Source of the DNA: Deltaproteobacteria bacterium
Lineage (GTDB): Bacteria > Desulfobacterota > Desulfobacteria > Desulfobacterales > JAHEIW01
Assembly: GCA_024639185.1 (NCBI GenBank)
Contig: JAHEIW010000013.1
Span: forward strand, 1 to 62,984
Direction of reading: 5' to 3'
DNA: 62,984 bases
Made by a program: the position numbers and the translations under genes. Each line of letters opens with the position of its first letter. Positions within the stretch are counted from its first letter, which is position 1. The notes under the pieces are model-generated. The model did not search any database, had not been told where the DNA came from, and worked only from the letters and a program-made list of their open reading frames with translations. Shown in pieces: positions 8,635 to 17,650 of this stretch.

Positions 8635-9423
8635 TTACAAAAGCGTTGCCCGCATAACCGTAACGGCCTGACCCGAAAGATATACCCGATTGTCTCCGAC
8701 CCGCACTTTGACGACACCGCCCCGCTTGGATGCCTGATAGCCGACGAGCTTATTTTTGCCGAGTTTTTGGGACCAGAAGGGGCCCAGGCAGCAGTGCGCC
8801 GAGCCGGTGACCGGATCCTCATTGACACCGGCTGCCGGTGCAAAGAAACGCGAAATAAAATCATATTGGTCGGTATCCGACAGGCTGGTGACCATAAATC
8901 CGCGCCCTGAGATGTCACATAGCTGCGAAAAATCCGGCACTATTTTACGAACAATTTCGGCAGAATCAAATTCCAACAGAAAATCGAAGCGATTTTTGCC
9001 CACATACCGGGCGTTAGCGCCAAAAGCCTTGAATGGATCGCTCGGGAAATCAGTCGGCGTTTCCGGTTCGGCCGGAAAGTCCATCTCGATCCAGGCATCT
9101 TTGCGTACGGCGCTCAACAGACCGCTTCGGGTGTGAAAGCGGGCCGCGTTGTCTGGCGCCAGAACCCCCTGTTCCCACAGAATATGAGCGCTGGCCAGGG
9201 TGGCATGCCCGCATAATTCCACTTCGACTGCGGGCGTAAACCAGCGCAGTTGAAAACCGTCATCTTGTTCAACCAGAAAAGCGGTTTCGGACAGGTTCAT
9301 TTCAGTGGCCACCCGTTGCATCCAGTGTTCGTCGGCGGGTTCCGGCAGCACACAAACACCAGCCGGATTGCCGGCAAAAGGTGTGTCCGTAAAGGCATCA
9401 ACTTGAAATATCTCTTGCGTCAT
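8635..9423 (-). CDS. PhzF-family isomerase/epimerase-like protein
   Basis: 262 residues, ATG 9423 with GGGGA upstream. It begins QVDAFTDTPFAGNPAGV, the hallmark N terminus of the PhzF / diaminopimelate-epimerase-like fold. It also has the catalytic-Glu segment LSETAFL near 45, ELCGHATLASAHIL near 70, and EDPVTGSAHCCLGPFW near 210. PhzF itself isomerises a phenazine precursor, but most members outside phenazine clusters have unknown substrates and no phenazine gene is nearby. It is probably cytoplasmic. It sits upstream of the FAD oxidoreductase with a 33-base gap, suggesting an operon of two small-molecule enzymes. Confidence 0.88.
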   Translation of the reverse strand: MTQEIFQVDAFTDTPFAGNPAGVCVLPEPADEHWMQRVATEMNLSETAFLVEQDDGFQLRWFTPAVEVELCGHATLASAHILWEQGVLAPDNAARFHTRSGLLSAVRKDAWIEMDFPAEPETPTDFPSDPFKAFGANARYVGKNRFDFLLEFDSAEIVRKIVPDFSQLCDISGRGFMVTSLSDTDQYDFISRFFAPAAGVNEDPVTGSAHCCLGPFWSQKLGKNKLVGYQASKRGGVVKVRVGDNRVYLSGQAVTVMRATLL

Positions 9424-9555
9424 TTTATTTCCCCACGATTTTTTTAAATTTTTCCTGAAAGTGAAGTTACAGAAAAAACCGGTTGAGCAGACAAAACCTG
9501 AACGCTTGAACCCTGCCCGCCCTCCGAGCCTGAAAGGCGAAGAAGGGAACCCCTG

Positions 9556-10026
9556 TCACGTGCGCAGCGTGGCAATTAGCCTCAATGGGTTTTGGAGCAG
9601 CTCCAGCGCCGAAACAATATCCGTACACACAATGTCCGCGGCAGCGACCGTGTCAGCCGCAGCCCCCTCTGCCAGTATGACAGCAATCCCCAGGGCCGCC
9701 GCTTCAAGCATCAAGCGATCATTGCGGCCGTTCCCCACGCAAACGACATGTTCAGCGCCCAATGCTTTTACATAGTTAAGTTTGCCGGTATCCTGGGCAT
9801 CGGCAGATAGCACTGACAGCTGACATTCAAGGCCTTCAAGACCCTTTTGCGCCTTGCCAAAGGTATCCGCCGTCAGTATGTGCACCTGGAGCTTATCCGC
9901 CAAATTAGATAGTCTCTCATTTACACCGGTGATGAGCGCGCCATCACAGGCAATCGTCCCGTTATAGTCCAGGACGATGTGCTTCAACTGTAAGGTCTGA
10001 TATCCGGGCACATCGATTTCAATCAT
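9556..10026 (-). CDS. Small HAD-type phosphatase (soluble P-type-ATPase-like, COG4087)
   Basis: 156 residues from ATG 10026, with GGGAGGTGAT directly upstream; an ATG at 10062 lacks such a site. The protein is a cap-less HAD fold: LDYNGT at 19-24 carries the nucleophile Asp20, a Thr in ILTADT near 64 is motif II, and GNGRNDRLMLEAA near 110 supplies the motif III/IV acids. The family resembles the phosphorylation domain of P-type ATPases without the membrane part. The substrate is unknown. The second acid of the usual DxD is replaced by Asn22, as is normal for this group. The 200 bases upstream hold a hairpin and no gene. Confidence 0.82.
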   Translation of the reverse strand: MIEIDVPGYQTLQLKHIVLDYNGTIACDGALITGVNERLSNLADKLQVHILTADTFGKAQKGLEGLECQLSVLSADAQDTGKLNYVKALGAEHVVCVGNGRNDRLMLEAAALGIAVILAEGAAADTVAAADIVCTDIVSALELLQNPLRLIATLRT

Positions 10027-10140
10027 ATCACCTCCCCTGGCGGGATGGTTTTTCTTGCTCACTTAAACCTGTGTCGCCGGGCACCTTCAATGAATAAGAA
10101 AAGATGTGAAGTCCCGCAACCGCAAAGCATCGCACTGCCC

Positions 10141-10193
10141 GCATCCTCCTGCCACACGAGGTATAAGCGAGCGTGGCGGCGGGCACGGGATGC
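10141..10193. repeat. Imperfect intergenic hairpin
   Basis: GCATCC at 10141-10146 pairs with GGATGC at 10188-10193, and GCCAC at 10151-10155 pairs with GTGGC at 10173-10177. It lies between the PatB-like gene and the HAD gene, both on the minus strand. Possible roles are attenuation or mRNA processing; none is demonstrated. Confidence 0.4.
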
Positions 10194-10231
10194 AAAGATC
10201 TCCGGAAATTTGATGTAGCTCGCATCGTTTA

Positions 10232-11395
10232 TCAGGCGTTGATATGTTTTCTAAGGGCAGATGCCATTCGATCCAGCGCCGTTTTCAGCAGCGGGCGCTG
10301 GCAGCCGAAATTGAGACGCACAAATCCGGGCCCGCCAAATTCAATCCCATCCTGCAGTCCCGCTCCGGCATCTTCAAAAAACCGGACCGGATCGGGCAAG
10401 CCGGCAGAGCGCATATCAATCCAGGCCAGATAGGTTGCTTCAACCGGCGCTATTGAAAGCCGGGGCATATCGGCAATGGCATGCACGACCGTATCCCGGT
10501 TGCCGCGCAGGTATGCCAGCAGTGCGGCACGCCAGTCGGCGCAGTCCCGATAAGCGGCTTCGGCTGCTGCGTATCCCATGGCATTTACATGCGGGACGAT
10601 GCCTGCCGTGGCTTGGATAAAGCGTCGGCGAAGTTTTTTTTCGGATATAATCGCAAAGGCACACCCCAGGCCGGGCAGATTAAATGTTTTACTGGGCGAC
10701 ATCAGCGTAATCGTTCGCGCCGCAACACTGGGATCAAGCGTTGCCGTTGGAATATGCGTCTTTTCGCCGTCCAGAATCATTTCACAATGAATTTCATCGG
10801 AACAGATAACAATATCGTACTTTTCACAGATGGCCGCCAGGGTGTTGAGTTCATCACGGCTAAAGACACGTCCGACCGGGTTATGCGGGTTGCAGAGTAA
10901 AAACAACCGTGTGTTGGGTGTTATTGCCTTTTCCAGGCGATCAAAATCAAAAGTCCAATGATTGTCTGTTTCCTGCAGGGGCACTTTAATCAGGCGGCGC
11001 CGGAAATTTTGAGGTGCGGTCAGAAAGTGCGGATAAACCGGCACAGCCGTCATGATATCGTCATTGTCTTCACCGACCGCTCGGCAGGCCACGTTAAAGC
11101 CGGTCACCAGACCGGGCAACCACACCAGCCACTCGGGTTGAATCGACCAGTTAAAATCAGCTGCAAACTTTTCAACCACAAGGGTCTTTAGACTTTCAGG
11201 GGCAACCGTATATCCGAAAACACCGTGAGCAATCCGCTGATGCAAGGCCTCAATAACCGCCGGCGGGGAGCAAAAATCCATATCCGCCACCCACAACGGA
11301 ATGATGTCCCGGTCCTTATACTTGTCCCATTTCATGCTGGCGGTATTTCGCCGCTCCACCGGTGAGTTGAAATCAAAACATGTGAGCTTATCCAC
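10232..11395 (-). CDS. PatB/MalY-type PLP-dependent C-S lyase / aminotransferase
   Basis: 387 residues from GTG 11395, preceded by AAGGAAA. It is a fold-type I PLP enzyme of the MalY/PatB group, cystathionine beta-lyase-like enzymes that cleave cystathionine or cysteine to a thiol, pyruvate and ammonia. The N terminus has the group signature DRDIIPLWVADMDF at 28-41. CNPHNPVGR lies near 168, D200 (VICSDEIH) contacts the PLP ring nitrogen, and K236 in SPSKTFN forms the Schiff base. The C-terminal Arg for the substrate carboxylate is in FVRLNFGC. It is cytoplasmic. It may act in methionine synthesis or cysteine desulfhydration, and the context does not decide which. Confidence 0.88.
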   Translation of the reverse strand: MDKLTCFDFNSPVERRNTASMKWDKYKDRDIIPLWVADMDFCSPPAVIEALHQRIAHGVFGYTVAPESLKTLVVEKFAADFNWSIQPEWLVWLPGLVTGFNVACRAVGEDNDDIMTAVPVYPHFLTAPQNFRRRLIKVPLQETDNHWTFDFDRLEKAITPNTRLFLLCNPHNPVGRVFSRDELNTLAAICEKYDIVICSDEIHCEMILDGEKTHIPTATLDPSVAARTITLMSPSKTFNLPGLGCAFAIISEKKLRRRFIQATAGIVPHVNAMGYAAAEAAYRDCADWRAALLAYLRGNRDTVVHAIADMPRLSIAPVEATYLAWIDMRSAGLPDPVRFFEDAGAGLQDGIEFGGPGFVRLNFGCQRPLLKTALDRMASALRKHINA

Positions 11396-11545
11396 AGTCT
11401 GTTTTCCTTAAATTGTCATATAATGGCCAGCCCAAAAGCGCTTCTTACCTGTTTCAGGTCAGACCATAAACGGATCGAAAGCGCTCATTTGCAAATATGC
11501 ATCCCTATGACAAATAGCCGTTATCCGTCAAGTGATGAATGCAGA

Positions 11546-13066
11546 TTAATCAGACGAATGGTGTGTGGTTTTGAAATCGAAATGCCTGTCAAAAAGATAG
11601 GGTTCGTCGAAATGAGCCCGCCCGACGAATTTGACGGCATGGTGGCCGCGCTGACGCATCCGGCCCACCTGAGGAACGCCCATTGAAATGAAAATATCCG
11701 ATTCCACCCGTTCGCTATATTTTCCAATGCCCATTGAATTGAACATGCTTGCATGCCGAGCACCATTGTTAGCCAGCATTTCAAGTTGATCATAAGGTAC
11801 CAATTGATAGGGACGAAACTCGCCGGGCATGCCTCGGGAACTGATATGGCCAACCTGGTGCCAGCCGGAAATCACATGAATCGCGATTCTTTGGTGCGGA
11901 AAATTTTCCGGCAATTGGGTCGGCACGAAGGCATCGATGGCCATCGGGACAGGCCGAATTCGTTCAACCCTATCTTGACGCGGCACAAAAAAATGATAAC
12001 AGCCGCAATTGTTCATGATGTCGACCATAAAGGGATTGCCATGTTCATCCAGGCTCACCCGCAGCGTCAATCCGTCCATATTGCCGCGCTCGATTCGCGG
12101 GGAATTGGGCCCGTTGCGTTCTGAATACCAGAAGACATAGTTAATCTGTAATATGGGCTTATTCCTTAAATAAGCGTGCGAGAAATAAGTGTAAGCCTTT
12201 GGTGAATCGGGATTGACACTGAGCTTACTGTCAGTCCATACAACCGTACCGAGCCGATCATAATCTGCGGCTATATCCTGAATGATCAGGGGCGCGAAAA
12301 TCGCCCGTAATGTTTTCCGATCGTCAGCCGAGGGCAGCGGTATTTGCAGCGGGTTTTGCCTGGATCGTTCCATAATGGTGTCAACAACCTGCCGGTTGAA
12401 ATCTAATGCACCGGCCGGACCATAAGTCGTTAACCTTCCCTGCGTCAGCCGCTCATCTGCAGGAATTTTGTGCCATTTAGCAATCTCATCATTGACCTGA
12501 TGCGTGACGATCGCAACCGGGATCGCAGCCAGCGGGTATAGACCGAAAATCCGCATCAGGGTGGAATATTCACTTGAGCTCTGCACTGCCACGTCCAAAA
12601 CCTCAAAAAAATCGGTCTGTTTTTGATCGTGGGCCAGCAATTTATCCGAATATTCAGTCACTAATGCAAGCAACCTTTGACGATCCGCCTCAATACCAAA
12701 TGCGGCGGCCAACCGTTGAACCTCCGCTACAGGTAAATTCTGAATCTCAGCCGTGCGGGCAGCGATATCCAGTTGCTGCATCCAAATCACCCACTGCTGT
12801 CGCTGAGCATCATTGCCAAGCCTATCTTTTAACGAAACGACAAATCGATTTGCCCGTAGATAAGGAAAGCCAGATACCTGGAAATAAGCCCCATTGCGCA
12901 CGCCAGATTGATTAACGGCTTTATCCAGCTCCGAAAAAAAAAGCACCGGTTGCGGCGGCCTTTGCGAGTCGTTTTCAAAACGATACGCGGCCCGGCTGGC
13001 GCAGGCCTGCATAAATAGACTTAAGGTAAGCAGGATACAGATATGAATTGTTTTAAGCGGCATCAT
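11546..13066 (-). CDS. Large hypothetical lipoprotein
   Basis: 506 residues, ATG 13066. The first 21 residues form a lipoprotein signal with hydrophobic core ILLTLSLF and lipobox MQAC, so Cys22 is the likely lipidated residue; the mature protein would be anchored in the inner or outer membrane facing the periplasm. The body has no domain I recognise. Towards the C terminus there is a CGCYHFF stretch, then HVISGWHQVGH, which contains several His that could bind metal. A cluster of aromatic and Arg/Asp residues in the middle suggests an enzymatic or binding fold. It lies 156 bases downstream of the J-domain gene on the same strand. Function unknown. Confidence 0.75.
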   Translation of the reverse strand: MMPLKTIHICILLTLSLFMQACASRAAYRFENDSQRPPQPVLFFSELDKAVNQSGVRNGAYFQVSGFPYLRANRFVVSLKDRLGNDAQRQQWVIWMQQLDIAARTAEIQNLPVAEVQRLAAAFGIEADRQRLLALVTEYSDKLLAHDQKQTDFFEVLDVAVQSSSEYSTLMRIFGLYPLAAIPVAIVTHQVNDEIAKWHKIPADERLTQGRLTTYGPAGALDFNRQVVDTIMERSRQNPLQIPLPSADDRKTLRAIFAPLIIQDIAADYDRLGTVVWTDSKLSVNPDSPKAYTYFSHAYLRNKPILQINYVFWYSERNGPNSPRIERGNMDGLTLRVSLDEHGNPFMVDIMNNCGCYHFFVPRQDRVERIRPVPMAIDAFVPTQLPENFPHQRIAIHVISGWHQVGHISSRGMPGEFRPYQLVPYDQLEMLANNGARHASMFNSMGIGKYSERVESDIFISMGVPQVGRMRQRGHHAVKFVGRAHFDEPYLFDRHFDFKTTHHSSD

Positions 13067-13222
13067 AATGCTTTAGGGTTAAAATGCGATTGCAGGCGGA
13101 TGATTGGCCATCGGGTCCGCCTGGTATGAATGATCCGCAAATCTCTGTTTTTATTCCCATGAATGCGTTCGGCTCAAATGGATTGAACCGGGGATTTGGG
13201 TCGCGCTTTAATTGCTGTGCGG

Positions 13223-14236
13223 TTAAGATCGCCCTTTTTTAGTTCTCAAAAGTGAATCATAGGCCCGGGTTAATTCAACAAACTTCTCCTGCTCACCGCC
13301 TTTATCCGGATGCAGTTCCCGGGCCCTGCGCCTGAATATTCGGCTCAGCTCCTGCCGGCTCATTTTCTCAAGCGCATTTTCGGTTTCATCAAAAATCGTG
13401 CTGGCGTCCTTCATTGAGACCGTAGCGTTTTGAGATGGAAATTGATGGCCTCGCCGGCTGTTGATGAAATTGCGGATGTAATCCTCGACCCAGGATCGCG
13501 GGGCAAAATCATAATCGTAAAACAAGAACAGATACCGGGTTAAGTAATCATGCAACCAGCCGTCGGTTGGCATGCCGGCCCAAAAAACAGCATCACTGTT
13601 CAATTTGCATATTTCAGCATCGAAATAGGCATCGATATCCGTTTGACCTAAAAACTGGGGTTTACTCGCGGCAAACGATTGACTGAAGAACCGATTGAGA
13701 TCAAATATAACATAGGCATAGGCTTTATATTCCCGGGGATTTAACTGCCATTCCATTTGCATGAATTGCTGCTCAAGCTCATCCCTGGATTTATGGCGTA
13801 AAATGTCGAACACCTTTTCGGGCATCAGCCATAAATAGCCCTGCTCCATGCGGCCGAATTTTAGGTAATGCAGCCGGCGTTTGTCGAAATTATGCACCGG
13901 CAGGTCGGTTTTGGCGCTAGCGGGAGGCGCCTGCTTTTGCGGCGACCGCCTGCCTCTGTGGCGAAAATGCTCCAGTGCGTGTTGAATGCGCGGCTTTAAA
14001 AACGGCCAGAATATATCCTCGAGGTCATCCGTCTGCAGGTTTACGCCGTGGGTCTCTAAATGATCTTCTATATCCGGATCAATATAAAAAGCGTTCCCCC
14101 CCGGATAAATAATGTGCTCACCCGGGCGGGTTCCCAGATCAAAAAGCTCGCGACTCAGGAAATGATTACCGTCCCAGTATGATTCGCGGATGAAAAAATG
14201 GGGCACACCGTCGATTATTTTGCGCGCCAGGTACAT
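13223..14236 (-). CDS. J-domain protein with unknown N-terminal region
   Basis: 337 residues, ATG 14236. The last 55 residues are a J domain: MSRQELSRIFRRRARELHPDKGGEQ, with the essential HPD tripeptide at about 313-315, followed by a helix FVELTRAYDSLL. J domains stimulate ATP hydrolysis by a DnaK partner. The first 280 residues have no Gly/Phe region or zinc fingers, so this is a type III J protein with a C-terminal rather than N-terminal J domain. The N-terminal part begins with a beta-rich module (FIRESYWDGNHFLSRELFDLG) and contains a helical middle. The client is unknown. A repeat element separates it from the flavin reductase gene upstream. Confidence 0.82.
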   Translation of the reverse strand: MYLARKIIDGVPHFFIRESYWDGNHFLSRELFDLGTRPGEHIIYPGGNAFYIDPDIEDHLETHGVNLQTDDLEDIFWPFLKPRIQHALEHFRHRGRRSPQKQAPPASAKTDLPVHNFDKRRLHYLKFGRMEQGYLWLMPEKVFDILRHKSRDELEQQFMQMEWQLNPREYKAYAYVIFDLNRFFSQSFAASKPQFLGQTDIDAYFDAEICKLNSDAVFWAGMPTDGWLHDYLTRYLFLFYDYDFAPRSWVEDYIRNFINSRRGHQFPSQNATVSMKDASTIFDETENALEKMSRQELSRIFRRRARELHPDKGGEQEKFVELTRAYDSLLRTKKGRS

Positions 14237-14320
14237 TCCTTACTTTTTCCTCTCACTAGCATTATTCAGTTTTTCCAATCTATCAGTTTACATCCACAGT
14301 GGGAATCATTGTGCATGTTC

Positions 14321-14424
14321 AGAGGACAGAGGTCAGAAGTCAGAAGACAGAAGACAGATAATTAAAGTCGGAAAATAAAGCGCCCATCTGACCTCTGTAC
14401 TCTGTCATCTGACATCTGTCTTCT
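14321..14424. repeat. Inverted heptad-type repeat, AGAAGAC/GTCTTCT word
   Basis: The left arm (14321-14369) iterates AGAAGACAG-like words with a 7-base step. The right arm (14386-14424) iterates the complement (ATCTGAC, CTCTGT, GTCTTCT). The right arm runs into the 3' end of the flavin-reductase gene and provides its last codons and stop. The same words recur at 41903-42100 and 62155-62352. Confidence 0.75.
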
Positions 14425-14971
14425 TGCCGATCTCCCAGGCACGACCCACAACCTTACCCAGCCTTTGATATTCCCGGGCGACCGTTGAGTAAATGAGCGG
14501 GTCAACTTTGGCTGGATCCACCTTGTCCTCCGTCAGACAGTCTGCATTGACATAGGTTTCAACAATTTCACCGACAAACAGGATATGGCTGCTCAAATCC
14601 AATGCGTGGATCACCTTGCATTCTAAGTTTATGGGGCATTCTTGAATCAACGGAGCGGTCTTGAGCTTACCGTAACCGACCTGAAATATCTGCGATTTAT
14701 CCACTTTGTGACCGGAATAAATGCCGCAATAGTCGACTTTTTCAACCAGATCTGCGGAAGGTACGTTGATGGAAAATGTGTTGTTGGCTGTCATGCCATC
14801 AAGCGTATAGCGGACCGGCCGCACGGCTACCGAAACTGCCGGAGGCGTTGAGGCCGCAATACCGCACCAGGCAGCGGTCATAAAATTCGGTTTTCCCTTT
14901 ACCTGCGCACCCACCAGCACCGCCGGCATGGGATACAGTAGCGTTTGGGGACCCAGTTTAACTTTTTTCAT
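14405..14971 (-). CDS. Flavin reductase family protein (flavoredoxin-like)
   Basis: 188 residues, ATG 14971 with GAGGAG upstream. FMN-binding split-barrel of the flavin reductase/flavoredoxin family: PMPAVLVGAQV near 14, MTAAWCGIAASTPP near 31, and SINVPSADLVEKVDYCG near 78 followed by a SGHKVDK loop. In sulfate reducers flavoredoxins pass electrons in the thiosulfate or general redox network; other members reduce free flavin for a monooxygenase. It is cytoplasmic. The final residues (KKTDVR) and stop are encoded by the intergenic repeat 14321-14424, so the original C terminus has probably been replaced. Upstream lie two more repeat elements. Confidence 0.87.
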   Translation of the reverse strand: MKKVKLGPQTLLYPMPAVLVGAQVKGKPNFMTAAWCGIAASTPPAVSVAVRPVRYTLDGMTANNTFSINVPSADLVEKVDYCGIYSGHKVDKSQIFQVGYGKLKTAPLIQECPINLECKVIHALDLSSHILFVGEIVETYVNADCLTEDKVDPAKVDPLIYSTVAREYQRLGKVVGRAWEIGKKTDVR

Positions 14972-15005
14972 AAAAATACTCCTCTTTTTAAATTACGGCT
15001 CCGGC

Positions 15006-15120
15006 TGGTTCCGACCACCGGCAACTGGTCACAGGCTTCTGGCCACTGGCTACTGGCATCTGGCTGTCCCAACCTGATTCTCAGCTTCATGCCGGAAGCA
15101 AGAGGCGAGAAGCGAGTAGC
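15006..15120. repeat. Heptad-type repeat, CACTGGC/AGAAGC words
   Basis: The left part (15012-15068) repeats CTGG-centred heptads (AACTGGT, CTTCTGG, CCACTGG, CTACTGG, CATCTGG). The right part (15091-15120) repeats GAAGCAA/GAGAAGCGAG words that resemble the complement. It lies upstream of the flavin reductase start. Related words occur at 32477-32520 and 60706-60840. Confidence 0.6.
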
Positions 15121-15151
15121 AAAAAAAGTTAAATCCGTACCATGTAATATC

Positions 15152-15188
15152 TAACCCTGAACCTTTAAACCTTGAACTCTGAACCTTA
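15152..15188. repeat. Heptad-type repeat, TGAACCT word
   Basis: Four consecutive degenerate copies of a TGAACCT-type word lie just after the acyl-CoA dehydrogenase stop codon on its 3' side. The same word builds the elements at 23300-23403 and 50771-50992. Confidence 0.65.
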
Positions 15189-15190
15189 GA

Positions 15191-16357
15191 CTAAGTGAAC
15201 GCCGAGATACCGGTAATCTCCTGCCCCAGCACCAGCGTATGCATGCTGTCTGTTCCTTCCAGGGCACTGATGGCTTCCAGGTCACATAAATGACGGATGA
15301 CCTCGTGATCGGCCAGGATACCGCGCGCACCGAGAATGTCACGCGCAATGCGGGCAATCTTAATCGCTTCTTTCACATTGTTCATTTTTGCCAGTGATAT
15401 TTGGGCCGGACGGGCCTGGTGGTTATCCAGCAGTCGCCCCAGATGATAATTGATCAGCTGGGCCTTGGTAATCTCCACCAGCATGCGGACCAGTCGATTT
15501 TGAACCAGCTGATAGCCGGCAATGGCTCGATCAAATACCTGTCGCTTAAGCGCAAAGGCTCTGGCAGCCTGATAGCACGCAACAGCAGATCCTACGGCAC
15601 CGCAGGCCACGCCGTAGCGGGCCAAATTGAGACATTCGAAAATGGATTTAAGACCTTTGGCACCCGGCAGCATGTGATCCGCATCAATGCTGCAGTCCTT
15701 CAATTCGATCAGCGCAGTCGGTGATGTTCGATACGAAAATTTACGTCGGATCGGCGTTGCGCGAAGCCCGGGGCTGTCGGTTTCCACCAGAAAACCTCGG
15801 ATATCATCATCACATTTTGCCCAGATAATGGCCACCTTCGCAATTGTACCATTTGTAATCCACATTTTTTGGCCGTTGAGGACATAACCGCTATTACTTC
15901 TTTGAGCCCGCGTTTCCATCCCGCCGGGGTTTGAGCCAAATCCCGGTTCAGACAGGCCACAACACCCGATGACATTGCCCCGGGCCATCTCGGGCAACCA
16001 TTTTTTACGCTGTTTCTCAGAGCCGAATCGATAAATGGGAAACATCACCAGGGAATTTTGAACGGAAAATAGTGCCCGCAGGCCGCTATCACAGCGGCTC
16101 AATTCCTGACAGATAAGCCCGTAAACAATATGACTGCTCTGGCTGCAGCCGTACCCATCCACGTGAACACCAAAAAGGCCTAAATCGGCCAGTCGGGCGA
16201 TGAGGTGCATGGGAAAAGTCCCTTCGTCAAAATGTTCGGCAATGATGGGCATACATTCTTGTTCGACAAATGCCCGTATCGCATCCCTGACGGTTTTTTC
16301 TCCTTTACTGTGCAACAGATCGATCTCATAAAAATCAACATTTGCCTCTGGTGCCAT
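15191..16357 (-). CDS. Acyl-CoA dehydrogenase, glutaryl-CoA-dehydrogenase-like
   Basis: 388 residues, ATG 16357 with GGGAGAG upstream. Complete acyl-CoA dehydrogenase: an N-terminal helical domain, a central beta domain with GCCGLSEPGFGSNP near 136 and KMWITNG near 165 (FAD site), and a C-terminal four-helix domain. The catalytic base is Glu367 in ALEGTDSMH, the position used by glutaryl- and short-chain dehydrogenases. The C terminus LGQEITGISAF also resembles glutaryl-CoA dehydrogenase, which oxidises and usually decarboxylates glutaryl-CoA to crotonyl-CoA during lysine, tryptophan or benzoate degradation. It is cytoplasmic. No ETF or other beta-oxidation gene is adjacent, so decarboxylating activity is not certain. 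Confidence 0.86.
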   Translation of the reverse strand: MAPEANVDFYEIDLLHSKGEKTVRDAIRAFVEQECMPIIAEHFDEGTFPMHLIARLADLGLFGVHVDGYGCSQSSHIVYGLICQELSRCDSGLRALFSVQNSLVMFPIYRFGSEKQRKKWLPEMARGNVIGCCGLSEPGFGSNPGGMETRAQRSNSGYVLNGQKMWITNGTIAKVAIIWAKCDDDIRGFLVETDSPGLRATPIRRKFSYRTSPTALIELKDCSIDADHMLPGAKGLKSIFECLNLARYGVACGAVGSAVACYQAARAFALKRQVFDRAIAGYQLVQNRLVRMLVEITKAQLINYHLGRLLDNHQARPAQISLAKMNNVKEAIKIARIARDILGARGILADHEVIRHLCDLEAISALEGTDSMHTLVLGQEITGISAFT

Positions 16358-16532
16358 TGGTGCTCTCCCGTTTTATTTCGGATTTCATCTTCAATACCAT
16401 AAGTACCCATTAGAAAAAGAGCAACCAATCTAAGCGATTGCCGAAAGTGATTCTTGTTTTTCTTCCTTGAATGGTTAACATCACGTATAGCACACAAACG
16501 GATGATTCTGAAACTGCAGCAGGGAGGATATC

Positions 16533-17492
16533 ATGCTACACCGTCAGCTGGGTAAATCAGATATACAGATTTCGTCGATACTCATGGGACTATGGCAGGC
16601 CGGCAAGGAAATGTGGGTTGGAATCGACGATAAACAGACGATTGCTGCGGTTCGGGCCGCTTATGAAACCGGGATTACGACATTCGATACGGCCGAAGCA
16701 TACGGCAAAGGGCATTCTGAACAGGTACTGGCATCAGCGATATCCGATATCCGCGACAAGGTCATTTATGCCACCAAGGTATTTGCCAACCACCTCAAAT
16801 ATGACCAGCTCCTGCAAGCCTGTGAGCGCTCACTCAAAAACCTGCAAACAGATTACATCGACCTGTATCAAATCCACTGGCCTTCGGATTCATTCGGCTT
16901 TGAAGCGGTGCCGATTGCAGAAACAATGGACGCTTTAAACACGCTCAAAGAGCAGGGAAAAATCCGATCGATCGGCGTGTCGAACTTTTCACGCTACCAG
17001 CTGCAGGAAGCGCAGCGATATGGACAGATTGACAGTTTGCAGCCGCCGTATTCACTTTTCTGGCGCTATGTGGAAAAAGATCTGATGCCGTATTGTGTTG
17101 AAAACAAGATCACAATTCTGGCTTACTCACCCATGGCCCAGGGATTTTTGACGGGTAAGTTCGGTCCGGATCACCGCTTTGAGAAGGGGGATGTGCGGGC
17201 CAAGAATAAGTTGTTTCAACCGGAAATGTATGACCGGGTGCAGCAAGCGCTCTCGCGTCTGGAACCCATTGCACGGCAAAAAGAGGTCACGCTGGGCCAA
17301 TTGGCCTTGGGCTGGGTTATTTCACATTCAGGAACCTGCGCCATTGCCGGCGCCCGCAACGCCGATCAGGCTGCCGGTAATGCAGCGGCCGGCACGATTA
17401 CCCTGACGGAACAGGAACTGGCCGATATCGATGAAATTGGTCGCGCTGTTACCGATTATCTGGATGACGATCCGGTGATGTGGAACTTTTAG
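16533..17492 (+). CDS. Aldo/keto reductase
   Basis: 319 residues, ATG 16533 with GGGAGG 5 bases upstream. TIM-barrel NADPH-dependent reductase with the catalytic tetrad D52, Y57, K82 and H115 (FDTAEAYG, TKVF, QIHWPS). The motif SIGVSNFS near 150 is also typical. It belongs with the general-stress / YqkF-like AKRs that act on diverse aldehydes. It is cytoplasmic and divergently oriented to the acyl-CoA dehydrogenase. A second copy of its C-terminal 30 codons, with a nonsense change, is preserved at 20284-20380 among pseudogenes. A paralogue or a duplicated segment was therefore once present there. Confidence 0.9.
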   Translation: MLHRQLGKSDIQISSILMGLWQAGKEMWVGIDDKQTIAAVRAAYETGITTFDTAEAYGKGHSEQVLASAISDIRDKVIYATKVFANHLKYDQLLQACERSLKNLQTDYIDLYQIHWPSDSFGFEAVPIAETMDALNTLKEQGKIRSIGVSNFSRYQLQEAQRYGQIDSLQPPYSLFWRYVEKDLMPYCVENKITILAYSPMAQGFLTGKFGPDHRFEKGDVRAKNKLFQPEMYDRVQQALSRLEPIARQKEVTLGQLALGWVISHSGTCAIAGARNADQAAGNAAAGTITLTEQELADIDEIGRAVTDYLDDDPVMWNF

Positions 17493-17650
17493 CTGCTCAC
17501 CTGCACTCATCGCGCTAATTGCATTAGATACACCCAGCCTGTATTTAAGAGCAATGTCCAAGGTTCAATCTAAGGATTCACATCGAATGAGTATTTACCT
17601 TTTACCCCCCGACCTTATCGATGTTAATGGCATCAACAAAAGTTGATTCT

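Noticed and set aside
14321-14424. The heptad-type arms as a CRISPR array
   Set aside because: The words are 7-8 bases, degenerate and back-to-back with no unique spacers of constant size, and no cas gene is in the window.
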